Assembly: GCA_017429465.1 (NCBI GenBank)
Contig: JAFROU010000017.1
Location: 1-18,418 of the forward strand
From: Candidatus Saccharimonadota bacterium
GTDB lineage: Bacteria > Patescibacteria > Saccharimonadia > Saccharimonadales > Nanosyncoccaceae
Reading direction: 5' to 3'
Length of the DNA: 18,418 nucleotides
Part shown: one piece after another, positions 6,689 to 13,432 of the stretch
Numbering within the stretch: the stretch's first letter is position 1
Layout: each line of letters starts with the position of its first letter
The notes under the pieces: model-generated
What the model was told of the DNA's origin: nothing
The model's input: the letters and a program-made list of their open reading frames with translations, nothing else
Database searches by the model: none
Translations under genes and position numbers: made by a program

Positions 6689-7609
6689 TTACATTCTGGT
6701 GTCTTCACCAGTAAGGAATGAAGCAAGATCGGAAATATAGAAACCAATCACTCCACCGAGCATTGGGAAGATCACATATGTAACTAGCGCGAGAGCGATA
6801 TCGCCAAGCAAAGCACCAACATTATCGCCAGTGGTTGGCAAGATTTGATACATCAAAGCGACTGCTGGGTTCATCGCAAAGCTGTTGTTGAGGTTAGCAA
6901 AGCTACCAGAAATCACAATAGCTGCAATGAGCGCAACCATAATACCGCTTGCAACGATGGTTGCAAAGGCTAAAGCTTTTCTTTTGTATTGCAAAGCGCG
7001 AGCAAAAGTAAAGCCAATGATGGTTGAACCAAAGAACTCAACGAGAGTTACGAACCAGAACATATCACTTTCAACCTCGGACATAACTGGAAGTTCAGCT
7101 GATGTACCAGAAGCTGTGCGGAAAGCATTGACAATAAGTAGAGCAAACCATGCACCCAAAACCTGTGCAATGATGTAAAGTACGCCACGGATAGCGGACA
7201 TACGACGTGTAGCCATCATGCCTACAGTAATAAGTGGGTTAAGATTTGCGCCAGACAACTTAAATACCATTGCCGTGATACCAATCATCCCGAGCATGAT
7301 ATAAAGTGGTTGGTAAATACCTAGCGTCAATAGAACAACCGTAATGAGCATCGTACCTACGACCTCACCAAGGATGGCTCCATAGATTTCTTTTCGCTTG
7401 AAAATAGTTAGGATATTTTCTGTTGCGTCAAATTTCTTTGCAAAGAAACCAACGTTATCATTTGTTTTTTCCACCCTTGTTTGTGTAGCCACGGCTGACG
7501 CGGTTTTAATGGAAGTCTTTTTAGTCTTAACAGACCTAGTAGACTTGACGGCAGCCTTGGTTTTGGTAGAAGACTTTTTAGCAGTCTTCTTTGGCTTGGT
7601 TGTTGCCAT
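6689..7609 (-). CDS. MIP/aquaporin-family membrane protein with a basic N-terminal tail and altered filter
   Basis: A six-helix major intrinsic protein, a family of channels for water or small neutral solutes. Helices lie at about 76-97, 101-118, 138-161, 183-205, 211-234 and 268-293. The two half-helix motifs are present: SGANLNPL (119-126, where most members have NPA) and AMNPAV (245-250). TM1 and TM4 carry the conserved Glu (E82, E191) and TM3 has the usual IAQVLGA. V250 stands where water and glycerol channels have the selectivity-filter Arg (NPAR). Residues 1 to about 50 are Lys/Thr/Ser/Ala-rich, like a histone H1 tail, and presumably cytoplasmic. The substrate cannot be assigned; the family membership is secure. 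The start is fixed by GGAGG in the leader. Confidence 0.87.
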   Translation of the reverse strand: MATTKPKKTAKKSSTKTKAAVKSTRSVKTKKTSIKTASAVATQTRVEKTNDNVGFFAKKFDATENILTIFKRKEIYGAILGEVVGTMLITVVLLTLGIYQPLYIMLGMIGITAMVFKLSGANLNPLITVGMMATRRMSAIRGVLYIIAQVLGAWFALLIVNAFRTASGTSAELPVMSEVESDMFWFVTLVEFFGSTIIGFTFARALQYKRKALAFATIVASGIMVALIAAIVISGSFANLNNSFAMNPAVALMYQILPTTGDNVGALLGDIALALVTYVIFPMLGGVIGFYISDLASFLTGEDTRM

Positions 7610-7614
7610 TTCTA

Positions 7615-7620
7615 CCCTCC
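7615..7620 (-). promoter_or_regulatory. Shine-Dalgarno GGAGGG of the MIP gene
   Basis: On the minus strand GGAGGG precedes the ATG at 7609 by 5 bases, which fixes the start and shows that the basic tail is translated. Confidence 0.8.
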
Positions 7621-7639
7621 TTAAAAGTAATATAAAATG

Positions 7640-7668
7640 ATTGTATCATATTTGTGTTATAATTGTAA
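7640..7668 (-). promoter_or_regulatory. Leftward promoter of the MIP gene
   Basis: Read on the minus strand: CTTACA (7668-7663), 17 bp, then TACAAT (7645-7640) with an extended TGA just upstream. Predicted +1 is near 7633, giving a leader of about 24 nt. Its -35 overlaps the last base of the rightward -10 at 7658-7663. Confidence 0.55.
7655..7663 (+). promoter_or_regulatory. Rightward extended -10 promoter of the small tail-anchored protein gene
   Basis: TGT plus a perfect TATAAT (7658-7663). No convincing -35 is seen at 16-18 bp. Predicted +1 is near 7670, about 30 nt before the ATG at 7700. It lies inside the spacer and -35 of the divergent MIP promoter. Confidence 0.6.
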
Positions 7669-7699
7669 GCATAAAATCTATGACAAAAAAGGAATCGTG

Positions 7700-7930
7700 A
7701 TGGGAATCATTGTGAATAAAGAAGAAGACAATTCAAGACTCCAAGAACGTATTAATGCTGATTTACGCGAACGCATGCAAACGACTTCCGAAGATGAAGG
7801 CGATGATAAAGATTTTGCTGAGGATTCAGAATATGTTAAAGAACTCAAACAAACTAGTAAATTTTCGTGGGTTTGGATTGTATTAATACTACTAGCATTA
7901 ATCTCGCTTATCTTCATTATTCTTCTCTAA
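7700..7930 (+). CDS. Small tail-anchored membrane protein, unknown function (76 aa)
   Basis: No family is recognised. The N-terminal half is hydrophilic and probably helical, with mixed charges (EDNSRLQERINADLRERMQ), followed by a strongly acidic segment (EDEGDDKDFAEDSEY). Residues 56-76 form one very hydrophobic helix (WVWIVLILLALISLIF) that ends at the C-terminus, so the protein is tail-anchored with most of its mass in the cytoplasm. I chose the ATG at 7700 because AAAAGGA lies 6 nt upstream and the TATAAT at 7658 lies downstream of the longer ORF's first ATG (7637), which would therefore not be transcribed from this promoter. A GTG directly before the ATG is also possible. The pheS promoter starts 3 bases after the stop and no terminator intervenes, so read-through into pheS is possible. 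Confidence 0.72.
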   Translation: MGIIVNKEEDNSRLQERINADLRERMQTTSEDEGDDKDFAEDSEYVKELKQTSKFSWVWIVLILLALISLIFIILL

Positions 7931-7932
7931 AG

Positions 7933-7941
7933 TGATATAAT
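7933..7941 (+). promoter_or_regulatory. pheS extended -10 promoter
   Basis: TGA followed by a perfect TATAAT (7936-7941), with a weak -35 TTCATT at 7913-7918 (17 bp spacing). Predicted +1 is near 7948, one base before the pheS ATG, so this transcript would be effectively leaderless. No T-box or other leader can fit. Confidence 0.65.
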
Positions 7942-7948
7942 ATATATT

Positions 7949-8893
7949 ATGTCTATTGAGAAACTAAAGAACGATTTAAAGGCGCTTAATGCCGAATACG
8001 CCAAAATTAAAACTCTCCCGCCAGAAAAGCGCAAAGCTTTTGGCGAAGAATTAAATGCTAAAAAGCAAAAAATCTTAGCCCAAATTGCTGAAGCCGAAGC
8101 TTCAGCCGAATCTGCAGAAGTTGAAAAGATTGATTTAACTGCACCATTTGCCACTAATGGGCAGCCATTTAGTTTCTCACGTGGGTCCAAACATCCATTG
8201 ACGACCGAACTTGACAGAGTTATTGATATTTATTCCCACATGGGTTTCAATGTCATGGAATCTCGCCAACTCGACGACGAGTTTCATATGTTTGAATCAT
8301 TGAATTTCGCCGAAGGACATCCTGCTCGTGATGGCTACGATACCTTTCGTACCGCCGAAGGATTTATCCCGCCTGCTCATACGTCCACCATGCAGCACCG
8401 CGCATTAAAAAGATATAAAAAAGACCTTGAAAATGGTGGTCAAATTGCTGTCGTTATTCCAGGCCGTGTCTTTCGCAATGAAGACGTTGACGCCACGCAC
8501 GAGCACACATTCTATCAATGTGAAGGTGTGTTTGTCAGCCGCGACGCTACGCTCGGTCAAATGCTAGGTGTGTTAAAACATTTCTTTGAAGTCTATTATA
8601 ACCAGAAACTAAAGATTAAAACTCAGCCAGGGTACTTTCCATTCACTGAACCATCCGTCGAGTTATTAATTGAAAAACCAAAATCACTTGGTGGCAAAGG
8701 CGATGGTTGGCTTGAAATGCTCGGCTGCGGCATGATTCATCCAAACGTCTTAAAAGCTGCTGGTATTGATCCAACTAAGTACAAAGGTTTTGCGTGGGGC
8801 GGCGGTATCGAACGCCTAGTGATGCTGAAATATCATCTAAACGACATCCGCTACTTTGAATCAGCCAAACTAGATTTTTTGGAGGAATTTTAA
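7949..8893 (+). CDS. pheS: Phenylalanyl-tRNA synthetase alpha subunit
   Basis: Catalytic subunit of the alpha2-beta2 class II synthetase that charges tRNA-Phe. Class II and PheS-specific signatures are visible: HPARDGYDTF, motif 2 GRVFRNEDVDATHEHTFYQ, PGYFPFTEPSVE, WLEMLGCGMIHPNVL and motif 3 FAWGGGIERL. It has 314 residues. The N-terminal tRNA-binding coiled coil is cut short: it begins at about the point that follows the YLGKKG segment of E. coli PheS, roughly 35 residues in. An in-frame stop at 7928-7930 with no ATG in between confirms that this is not a missed start. Internal segments such as KRYKKDLENGG make up part of the length. The final codons carry GGAGGA, the ribosome binding site of pheT, which starts one base after the stop. 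Confidence 0.96.
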   Translation: MSIEKLKNDLKALNAEYAKIKTLPPEKRKAFGEELNAKKQKILAQIAEAEASAESAEVEKIDLTAPFATNGQPFSFSRGSKHPLTTELDRVIDIYSHMGFNVMESRQLDDEFHMFESLNFAEGHPARDGYDTFRTAEGFIPPAHTSTMQHRALKRYKKDLENGGQIAVVIPGRVFRNEDVDATHEHTFYQCEGVFVSRDATLGQMLGVLKHFFEVYYNQKLKIKTQPGYFPFTEPSVELLIEKPKSLGGKGDGWLEMLGCGMIHPNVLKAAGIDPTKYKGFAWGGGIERLVMLKYHLNDIRYFESAKLDFLEEF

Positions 8894-8894
8894 G

Positions 8895-11294
8895 ATGAAA
8901 ATATCGTTAAATGAAATTAAAAAATACGTTGATATTAAGATTTCAACCGACGAATTAGTTAAGCTAATTGGCTCGCGTTTAGTTGAAGTTGAAGGCACGG
9001 AAGATTTAAGTCCAAAGTACAAAAATATTTATATTGTTAAAGTGGTTGATTGCAAGGATATTGAAGGCACGCATCTACATTTATGCCAAATTGACGCCGG
9101 CAAAGAGGACCTAGTGCAAGTCGTTTGTGGCGCGCCGAACGTGCATAAAGGTATGCTCGCCGCTTGGATTGCGCCAGGTGCTATTGTGCCAGCCACTTAC
9201 GGTGGGGAGAATTTCGAAATTGGTGTCCGCAAACTACGTGGCTACGAATCAAATGGCATGCTTGCCGCTGCTGATGAGCTTGCGCTTGGCACTGACCACG
9301 AGGGAATTATTGAAATTGATCCGAAACTAGCTAAACCAGGCGAACTTTTTGCTGATGTCTTTGAATTAAACGACGTCATTTTAGATATCGAAAACAAATC
9401 GCTCACCCATCGTCCAGATACTTTTGGCCTGATTGGTTTTGCCCGTGAAGTTGCTGGCATCCTTGGCCAACCATTTAAAGAACCAGATTTTTTGAAAGTC
9501 CACGGCAAAGTTAACTTTACGCTTCAAAAAGATGCACCAATCCAAATTGAGATTAAAGACGATAAGCTTTGCCCACGATATTCCTGTGCGATACTTGATT
9601 TTACAAACCTTCCAAAAGCAACCAAGTACTTTACAAAAACCAACGTATTCTTAGCTAAAGCCGACATGCGTTCAATCGATCCAATCGTTGATCTAACTAA
9701 TATTCTCATGCTCGAAACTGGCCAGCCTTTACATGCCTTTGACTACGACAAATTTGTGGCTGTTGGAAAAAGCAAAACTCCAAAAATCATTGTGCGTCTT
9801 GCCAAAGAAGGTGAAAAACTTACGCTACTTGATGGTAAGGAAATTGTTTGCACTAAGCACGACATTCTAATCACTAGCAATAATATTCCAGTTGCACTTG
9901 CCGGTGCGATGGGAGGTGCTAACACTACAATTGATGCCAGCACTAAAAAGATTATTCTAGAATCTGCTACCTTTTCACTTTACAATCTTCGTAAAACGCA
10001 AATGGCACATGGTATTTTTAGCGAAGCCATTACTCGCTTCACCAAAGGCCAACCAGCTGGTTTAACTATGCCGGTTTTGTCTGAATTCGTGCGCCGTTTG
10101 AACGTTGAACCAATCGCCATTGCTGATGAATATCCACATCCAGCTAAACCAAGTGTTGTAAAAATTACAACGAAAGAGATCAACAGTTTACTTGGTTCAA
10201 ATTATGATGCCAAGACTATTGAAAAGACGCTAAAAAATGTAAGCTTTAATGTAAAAGCAGGTTTTGAAGTCACTGCTCCATATTGGCGTACGGACATACA
10301 TATTAAAGAAGATATCATCGAGGAAGTCGGCCGCCTTCTAGGCTACGATAACATTGCGCTCGACTTTCCGCTTCGTCCATTTATCGGTGCCGAGCCAGAT
10401 TCTTTGTTTAGCCTCAAAACTAAAATTCGCAATCTCATGTCTGATAAGATTGGCGCTAATGAAGTATTAACTTACTCGTTCATAAGTAAAGACCTACTCA
10501 CTAAAGTAAACCAAAAAGTAGAAGACAGTTACGAAATTGTCAACTCGATTTCGCCAGAATTACAATGTTTCCGCCAGACAATCGCGCCAAGCCTAATTGA
10601 TAAAATTCGCGAAAATCTTAAAGCCGGCTATGGGGGTTTTACACTTTACGAGATTAACCAAGTCAGTTCCAAAAAAGATGGACTAAATGAGGAAAAAGTA
10701 CCTGTCACTAAAACACACTTAGCTTTCGTCACACTCGGTGACTATTATGCTGCCAAAGCTATTTCTGAAAAGCTATTTGCCGGTCTAAAATATGAAGTCT
10801 CGCTCGCTAAATTTGATAATGATCACCCATACTTAGAGCCAGCTCACGCTGCACAAATAAGGCTAGGCAAAACCATACTTGGTTCCTTTGGCGAAGTACG
10901 CCAAACGGTTCTTTCAAAATTCAAACTACAAGCTCCGGTTACCATTTTTGAAATTAATCTCGACACTTTGTTAAACGCCAAAACTATCGACTATGCCAAC
11001 GCTAATCTTTCCAGATTTCCATACGTCGAACGCGACCTCACTTTTAAATTGCCAAATAATAACTCATATGCTGAGCTAGAACAAGCCGTGCGCAAAGCTT
11101 TGAATGATGCTGATTTAGTTTTCGAATTAGCACCAGTTTCTATTTATCAAGCTAGTAAAACCGATAGCACCAGAAATATTAGCTTCCATACTAAATTCGC
11201 TAGCCGCGAAAAAACACTCGATTCAAAAGCAATCTCTGCTATAATTGAAAAAGTTATAAAAAATACAAAATCACTTGGTGCGGAAGTAGTTTAA
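8895..11294 (+). CDS. pheT: Phenylalanyl-tRNA synthetase beta subunit
   Basis: Beta subunit of PheRS, responsible for tRNA binding and, in most bacteria, editing of mischarged Tyr-tRNA. The domain order is the full bacterial one: N-terminal segment with KISLNEIKKYVDI, OB-fold tRNA-binding domain (about 43-150), B3/B4 editing domain (about 225-390), B5 domain (about 417-482, containing APYWRTDIHIKEDI and GRLLGYDNI), class II-like core (about 490-690) and C-terminal ferredoxin-fold anticodon-binding domain (about 705-799, beginning RFPYVERDLTF). HRPDTFGLIGFARE is a clear family signature. The 799 residues match the usual length. It follows pheS by one base and is followed after its stop by CGGAGG serving the next gene. 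Confidence 0.96.
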   Translation: MKISLNEIKKYVDIKISTDELVKLIGSRLVEVEGTEDLSPKYKNIYIVKVVDCKDIEGTHLHLCQIDAGKEDLVQVVCGAPNVHKGMLAAWIAPGAIVPATYGGENFEIGVRKLRGYESNGMLAAADELALGTDHEGIIEIDPKLAKPGELFADVFELNDVILDIENKSLTHRPDTFGLIGFAREVAGILGQPFKEPDFLKVHGKVNFTLQKDAPIQIEIKDDKLCPRYSCAILDFTNLPKATKYFTKTNVFLAKADMRSIDPIVDLTNILMLETGQPLHAFDYDKFVAVGKSKTPKIIVRLAKEGEKLTLLDGKEIVCTKHDILITSNNIPVALAGAMGGANTTIDASTKKIILESATFSLYNLRKTQMAHGIFSEAITRFTKGQPAGLTMPVLSEFVRRLNVEPIAIADEYPHPAKPSVVKITTKEINSLLGSNYDAKTIEKTLKNVSFNVKAGFEVTAPYWRTDIHIKEDIIEEVGRLLGYDNIALDFPLRPFIGAEPDSLFSLKTKIRNLMSDKIGANEVLTYSFISKDLLTKVNQKVEDSYEIVNSISPELQCFRQTIAPSLIDKIRENLKAGYGGFTLYEINQVSSKKDGLNEEKVPVTKTHLAFVTLGDYYAAKAISEKLFAGLKYEVSLAKFDNDHPYLEPAHAAQIRLGKTILGSFGEVRQTVLSKFKLQAPVTIFEINLDTLLNAKTIDYANANLSRFPYVERDLTFKLPNNNSYAELEQAVRKALNDADLVFELAPVSIYQASKTDSTRNISFHTKFASREKTLDSKAISAIIEKVIKNTKSLGAEVV

Positions 11295-11300
11295 CGGAGG
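11295..11300 (+). promoter_or_regulatory. Shine-Dalgarno CGGAGG of the FKBP gene
   Basis: It begins on the base after the pheT stop and lies 4 nt before the ATG at 11305. It fixes the start and suggests cotranscription with pheST. Confidence 0.75.
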
Positions 11301-11304
11301 TAAA

Positions 11305-12066
11305 ATGAGGGAAAGTGAACTCAAAACCAGTTGGAAACAACGCATATTTATTTTAATAATTGCTGTCTTGATGCTCGGTTCAACTATTGCAATGTACATC
11401 ATGATCATTGTTAATTCAGAAAACACTAGCTCAAAAACAGGCGACGGCGTAGATCAAGCTCTTGTAAGAGAACTTGAAGAAAAGTACACTGCTAAAAAAG
11501 CAGAAGTTGATGCCGCTGCCAAACCATATGCTGAAAAATATTTAAGCGTGCTCGCTGGCTATAAATCAGAAGTTAGAGCCTACAATGAAACTGCTGCCAA
11601 TACTGGCGGTTTAGTTACTCGTGACCTTAGAGTTGGTACTGGTCGCGAAATCACCAAAAACAGCGATATGGAATACTTTGCCTACTACATTGGTTTTTGT
11701 GCTGACGAATCAGTTTTTGATTCATCATTCGAAGATTTTACTACAGCCAATCGCCTAAAAACTCCGCTTGATCCAAGCTATGGCCTTATTGAAGGTTGGA
11801 CGCAAGGCGTTATCGGCATGAAACTAGACGGCGTACGCGAAATCACCGTTCCAGGCGAACTTGCTTATGGCGACACTCAAGAAATTTGTGGTGGCACCAA
11901 CAAACCACTCAAATTCATCGTCCTTGCCTTCGAAAAAACCGAACCACTTGAAACATTAACGACCGAACTTGATGAAATTAGTCTACGTCTTTCCTACGCT
12001 CGTTATGGCATCGATTACGATGACCCAGGCATGGAAGAAGCTACCGAAGGGGAAGTGGTAGAATGA
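11305..12066 (+). CDS. Membrane-anchored FKBP-type peptidyl-prolyl cis-trans isomerase
   Basis: Probably an extracytoplasmic folding helper that isomerises X-Pro bonds. One N-terminal transmembrane helix (about 13-37) acts as an uncleaved anchor, followed by a charged, probably coiled-coil region (50-97). The FKBP domain covers about 102-212. Its active-site pattern aligns with human FKBP12: Y128 (Y26), F138-D139 (F36-D37), I162 and W165 in LIEGWTQG (I56, W59), A187-Y188 in PGELAYGD (A81-Y82), and F204 in PLKFIVLAFE (F99). The loop after AYG is shortened and lacks the usual IPP. A further acidic helix forms the C-terminus. The only two cysteines, C132 and C195, are both in the FKBP domain. 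The stop overlaps the next start (ATGA), so coupling to the thioredoxin-reductase-like gene is likely. Confidence 0.88.
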   Translation: MRESELKTSWKQRIFILIIAVLMLGSTIAMYIMIIVNSENTSSKTGDGVDQALVRELEEKYTAKKAEVDAAAKPYAEKYLSVLAGYKSEVRAYNETAANTGGLVTRDLRVGTGREITKNSDMEYFAYYIGFCADESVFDSSFEDFTTANRLKTPLDPSYGLIEGWTQGVIGMKLDGVREITVPGELAYGDTQEICGGTNKPLKFIVLAFEKTEPLETLTTELDEISLRLSYARYGIDYDDPGMEEATEGEVVE

Positions 12067-12872
12067 TCGATTTAGCAGTCATCGGCTCCGGCCCAGCTGC
12101 TCTCACCGCAGGACTTTATGCTGCTCGTCTTGGTCTGTCCGTTAAAGTGTTTGAACGAAATAAAATCGGTGGCGCTTTAACCGAGATCTCTCATCTAGCC
12201 AATTTTCCAGGCTTTGACGGTGCCGGTGCGGATTTTGCCGAAAATTTGCGCCATCAAGTTGAACAAGCCGGTGCTAAAATCGAATATGGAACTTGCGAAA
12301 GCATTGACCCGCTTACCATTGACGAAGAAAAAGTTGAAGCTAGAGCTATTATCATTGCAACCGGTTCCGAACCGCGCCCACTTGATGTTCCAACAAAGAC
12401 TCCGATTTCATACTGTGCGCTTTGTGATGCGCCATTATATAAAGGTAAGAACATCATCGTAATTGGTGGTGGTAACTCTGCTGTGGGTGAGACCTTGCAC
12501 CTGGCTGATATTGCCAAGCACGTCACTTTAATTTCTCATTCCAAACTCAAGGCTGATCCGGTGTTTATTAAACAACTAAAAGCCCTTAAAAACGTTGAGA
12601 TTAAAGAAAACTTTGATGTCACCACTGAAATACTTGATGCTGCTGACGGCGTTTTTGTTTTTATCGGCAAACGTCCAGCTACCAACTTTTTGCCAAAGAA
12701 GATCCTAGACCAAAACGGCTATATTGTAACAGATGATAATAACTGCACAGCTATCAAAAATGTATTTGCTGCTGGCGACGTTCGTGCCGGTACTTTAAAG
12801 CAGGCCGTTTCGGCCGCTGCCGATGGCGCTGCCGCTGCAGTTGCTGCTGCACACAGCCTAAAGATTGACTAA
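12063..12872 (+). CDS. trxB: Thioredoxin reductase-like FAD/pyridine-nucleotide disulfide oxidoreductase
   Basis: A flavoprotein that would pass electrons from a pyridine nucleotide to thioredoxin or a related thiol protein. Visible features are the FAD-binding GSGPAA (residues 8-13), the redox pair C118-A-L-C121 followed by DAP (E. coli CATCDG), the nucleotide-binding GGGNSAVGE (135-143), and the second FAD motif FAAGDVRAGTLKQA (235-248). The 269 residues are about 40-50 fewer than typical TrxB; the missing part is mainly in the nucleotide-binding half. The NADPH-phosphate motif HRRxxxR is not kept: the matching place reads SHSKLKAD, so cofactor preference is uncertain. The ATG overlaps the upstream TGA by four bases (ATGA). 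A promoter for the next gene overlaps its 3' end. A role in the thiol state of envelope proteins is an inference from the neighbour. Confidence 0.88.
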   Translation: MIDLAVIGSGPAALTAGLYAARLGLSVKVFERNKIGGALTEISHLANFPGFDGAGADFAENLRHQVEQAGAKIEYGTCESIDPLTIDEEKVEARAIIIATGSEPRPLDVPTKTPISYCALCDAPLYKGKNIIVIGGGNSAVGETLHLADIAKHVTLISHSKLKADPVFIKQLKALKNVEIKENFDVTTEILDAADGVFVFIGKRPATNFLPKKILDQNGYIVTDDNNCTAIKNVFAAGDVRAGTLKQAVSAAADGAAAAVAAAHSLKID

Positions 12873-12893
12873 TTAATAAAAAAGTGCTATAAT
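12865..12893 (+). promoter_or_regulatory. Near-consensus sigma70-type promoter TTGACT-N17-TATAAT
   Basis: TTGACT (12865-12870), a 17-bp spacer, an extended TGC and a perfect TATAAT (12888-12893): the closest to consensus in the window. The -35 lies across the last codons of the trxB-like gene. Predicted +1 is near 12900, with a leader of about 27 nt. Confidence 0.8.
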
Positions 12894-12913
12894 TATATAA
12901 TAAATCTGACAAT

Positions 12914-12921
12914 GGAGGGGG
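12914..12921 (+). promoter_or_regulatory. Shine-Dalgarno GGAGGGGG that decides the start at 12927
   Basis: The site sits 5 nt before the ATG at 12927 and directly on the earlier in-frame ATG at 12912. It therefore selects the downstream ATG. Confidence 0.75.
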
Positions 12922-12926
12922 AAATT

Positions 12927-13385
12927 ATGTTAGGTGGCACCTTTAGTTACTTAGTGATCTCTGTTTTGGCAACAACCTTAATAGAAGTTATTCTGGGAGT
13001 ATTATCTCCCTATGTCGGCAAAAATGAGCACACTCTGCACTACCGCATATCTGGTATGGCCTACTTTGTGATTCCTGCTCTGAGCGTCCTCATTACGACC
13101 ATCCTATTCTTTGTGCGTTCTTTTGCGACAACTATGGCTGGAGCTGGTATCCTTCTTAAGGTAATCACAATTATTGGTATTGTGATGGTTGCTTTCATTG
13201 CTGAAATCGTCTTTTTAATGATTGGTGTAATGACCGAATATATAAGAGCAGATTACATCAAGCGTGCGTATTATCGAGCACACCATATATATCTAGACGA
13301 TGCTCGAGAATTGTACATCGATTTTAGCGACGATACCATCTCAGACGATGACATTGCAGACATGCGAAAACGCAGAGATTACTAA
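12927..13385 (+). CDS. Unknown integral membrane protein with three predicted helices (152 aa)
   Basis: No family is recognised. Three hydrophobic helices are visible at about residues 5-26, 41-66 and 72-100, followed by a hydrophilic tail of about 50 residues. The tail begins with a basic, Tyr-rich part (YIRADYIKRAYYRAHH) and ends with an acidic part (DFSDDTISDDDIADMRK). I chose the ATG at 12927, not 12912, because the strong GGAGGGGG covers the earlier ATG. The promoter is nearly consensus, so expression may be high. A strong terminator lies right after the stop, making this a single-gene unit. I do not assign a function. Confidence 0.75.
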   Translation: MLGGTFSYLVISVLATTLIEVILGVLSPYVGKNEHTLHYRISGMAYFVIPALSVLITTILFFVRSFATTMAGAGILLKVITIIGIVMVAFIAEIVFLMIGVMTEYIRADYIKRAYYRAHHIYLDDARELYIDFSDDTISDDDIADMRKRRDY

Positions 13386-13393
13386 CCAGATGA

Positions 13394-13416
13394 CCCCGCT
13401 TCGGCGGGGTTTTCTT
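13394..13416 (+). terminator. Strong Rho-independent terminator with a UUCG tetraloop
   Basis: CCCCGC (13394-13399), loop TTCG, GCGGGG (13404-13409), then TTTTCTT. The C(UUCG)G closure gives a very stable hairpin. It begins 9 bases after the stop of the membrane protein gene and ends just before the sbcB extended -10. Confidence 0.93.
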
Positions 13417-13417
13417 A

Positions 13418-13426
13418 TGCTATAAT
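13418..13426 (+). promoter_or_regulatory. sbcB extended -10 promoter
   Basis: TGC plus a perfect TATAAT (13421-13426). The -35 position falls in the terminator hairpin and matches poorly. Predicted +1 is 13433, the A of the sbcB ATG, so the mRNA would be leaderless; no Shine-Dalgarno is present. Confidence 0.65.
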
Positions 13427-13432
13427 CATCTT

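Noticed and set aside
7637..7699. Upstream ATG adding 21 residues to the 76-aa protein
   Set aside because: It precedes the TATAAT of the promoter and has no Shine-Dalgarno; the added residues include a Cys/Tyr-rich stretch produced by promoter and leader sequence.
7931..7948. T-box or other riboswitch leader for pheST
   Set aside because: Only 18 bases separate the previous stop from the pheS ATG and they form the promoter; no structured leader can fit.
12912..12926. Upstream ATG adding MEGEI to the 152-aa membrane protein
   Set aside because: This ATG lies within the Shine-Dalgarno that serves the ATG at 12927, so the later start is more likely.
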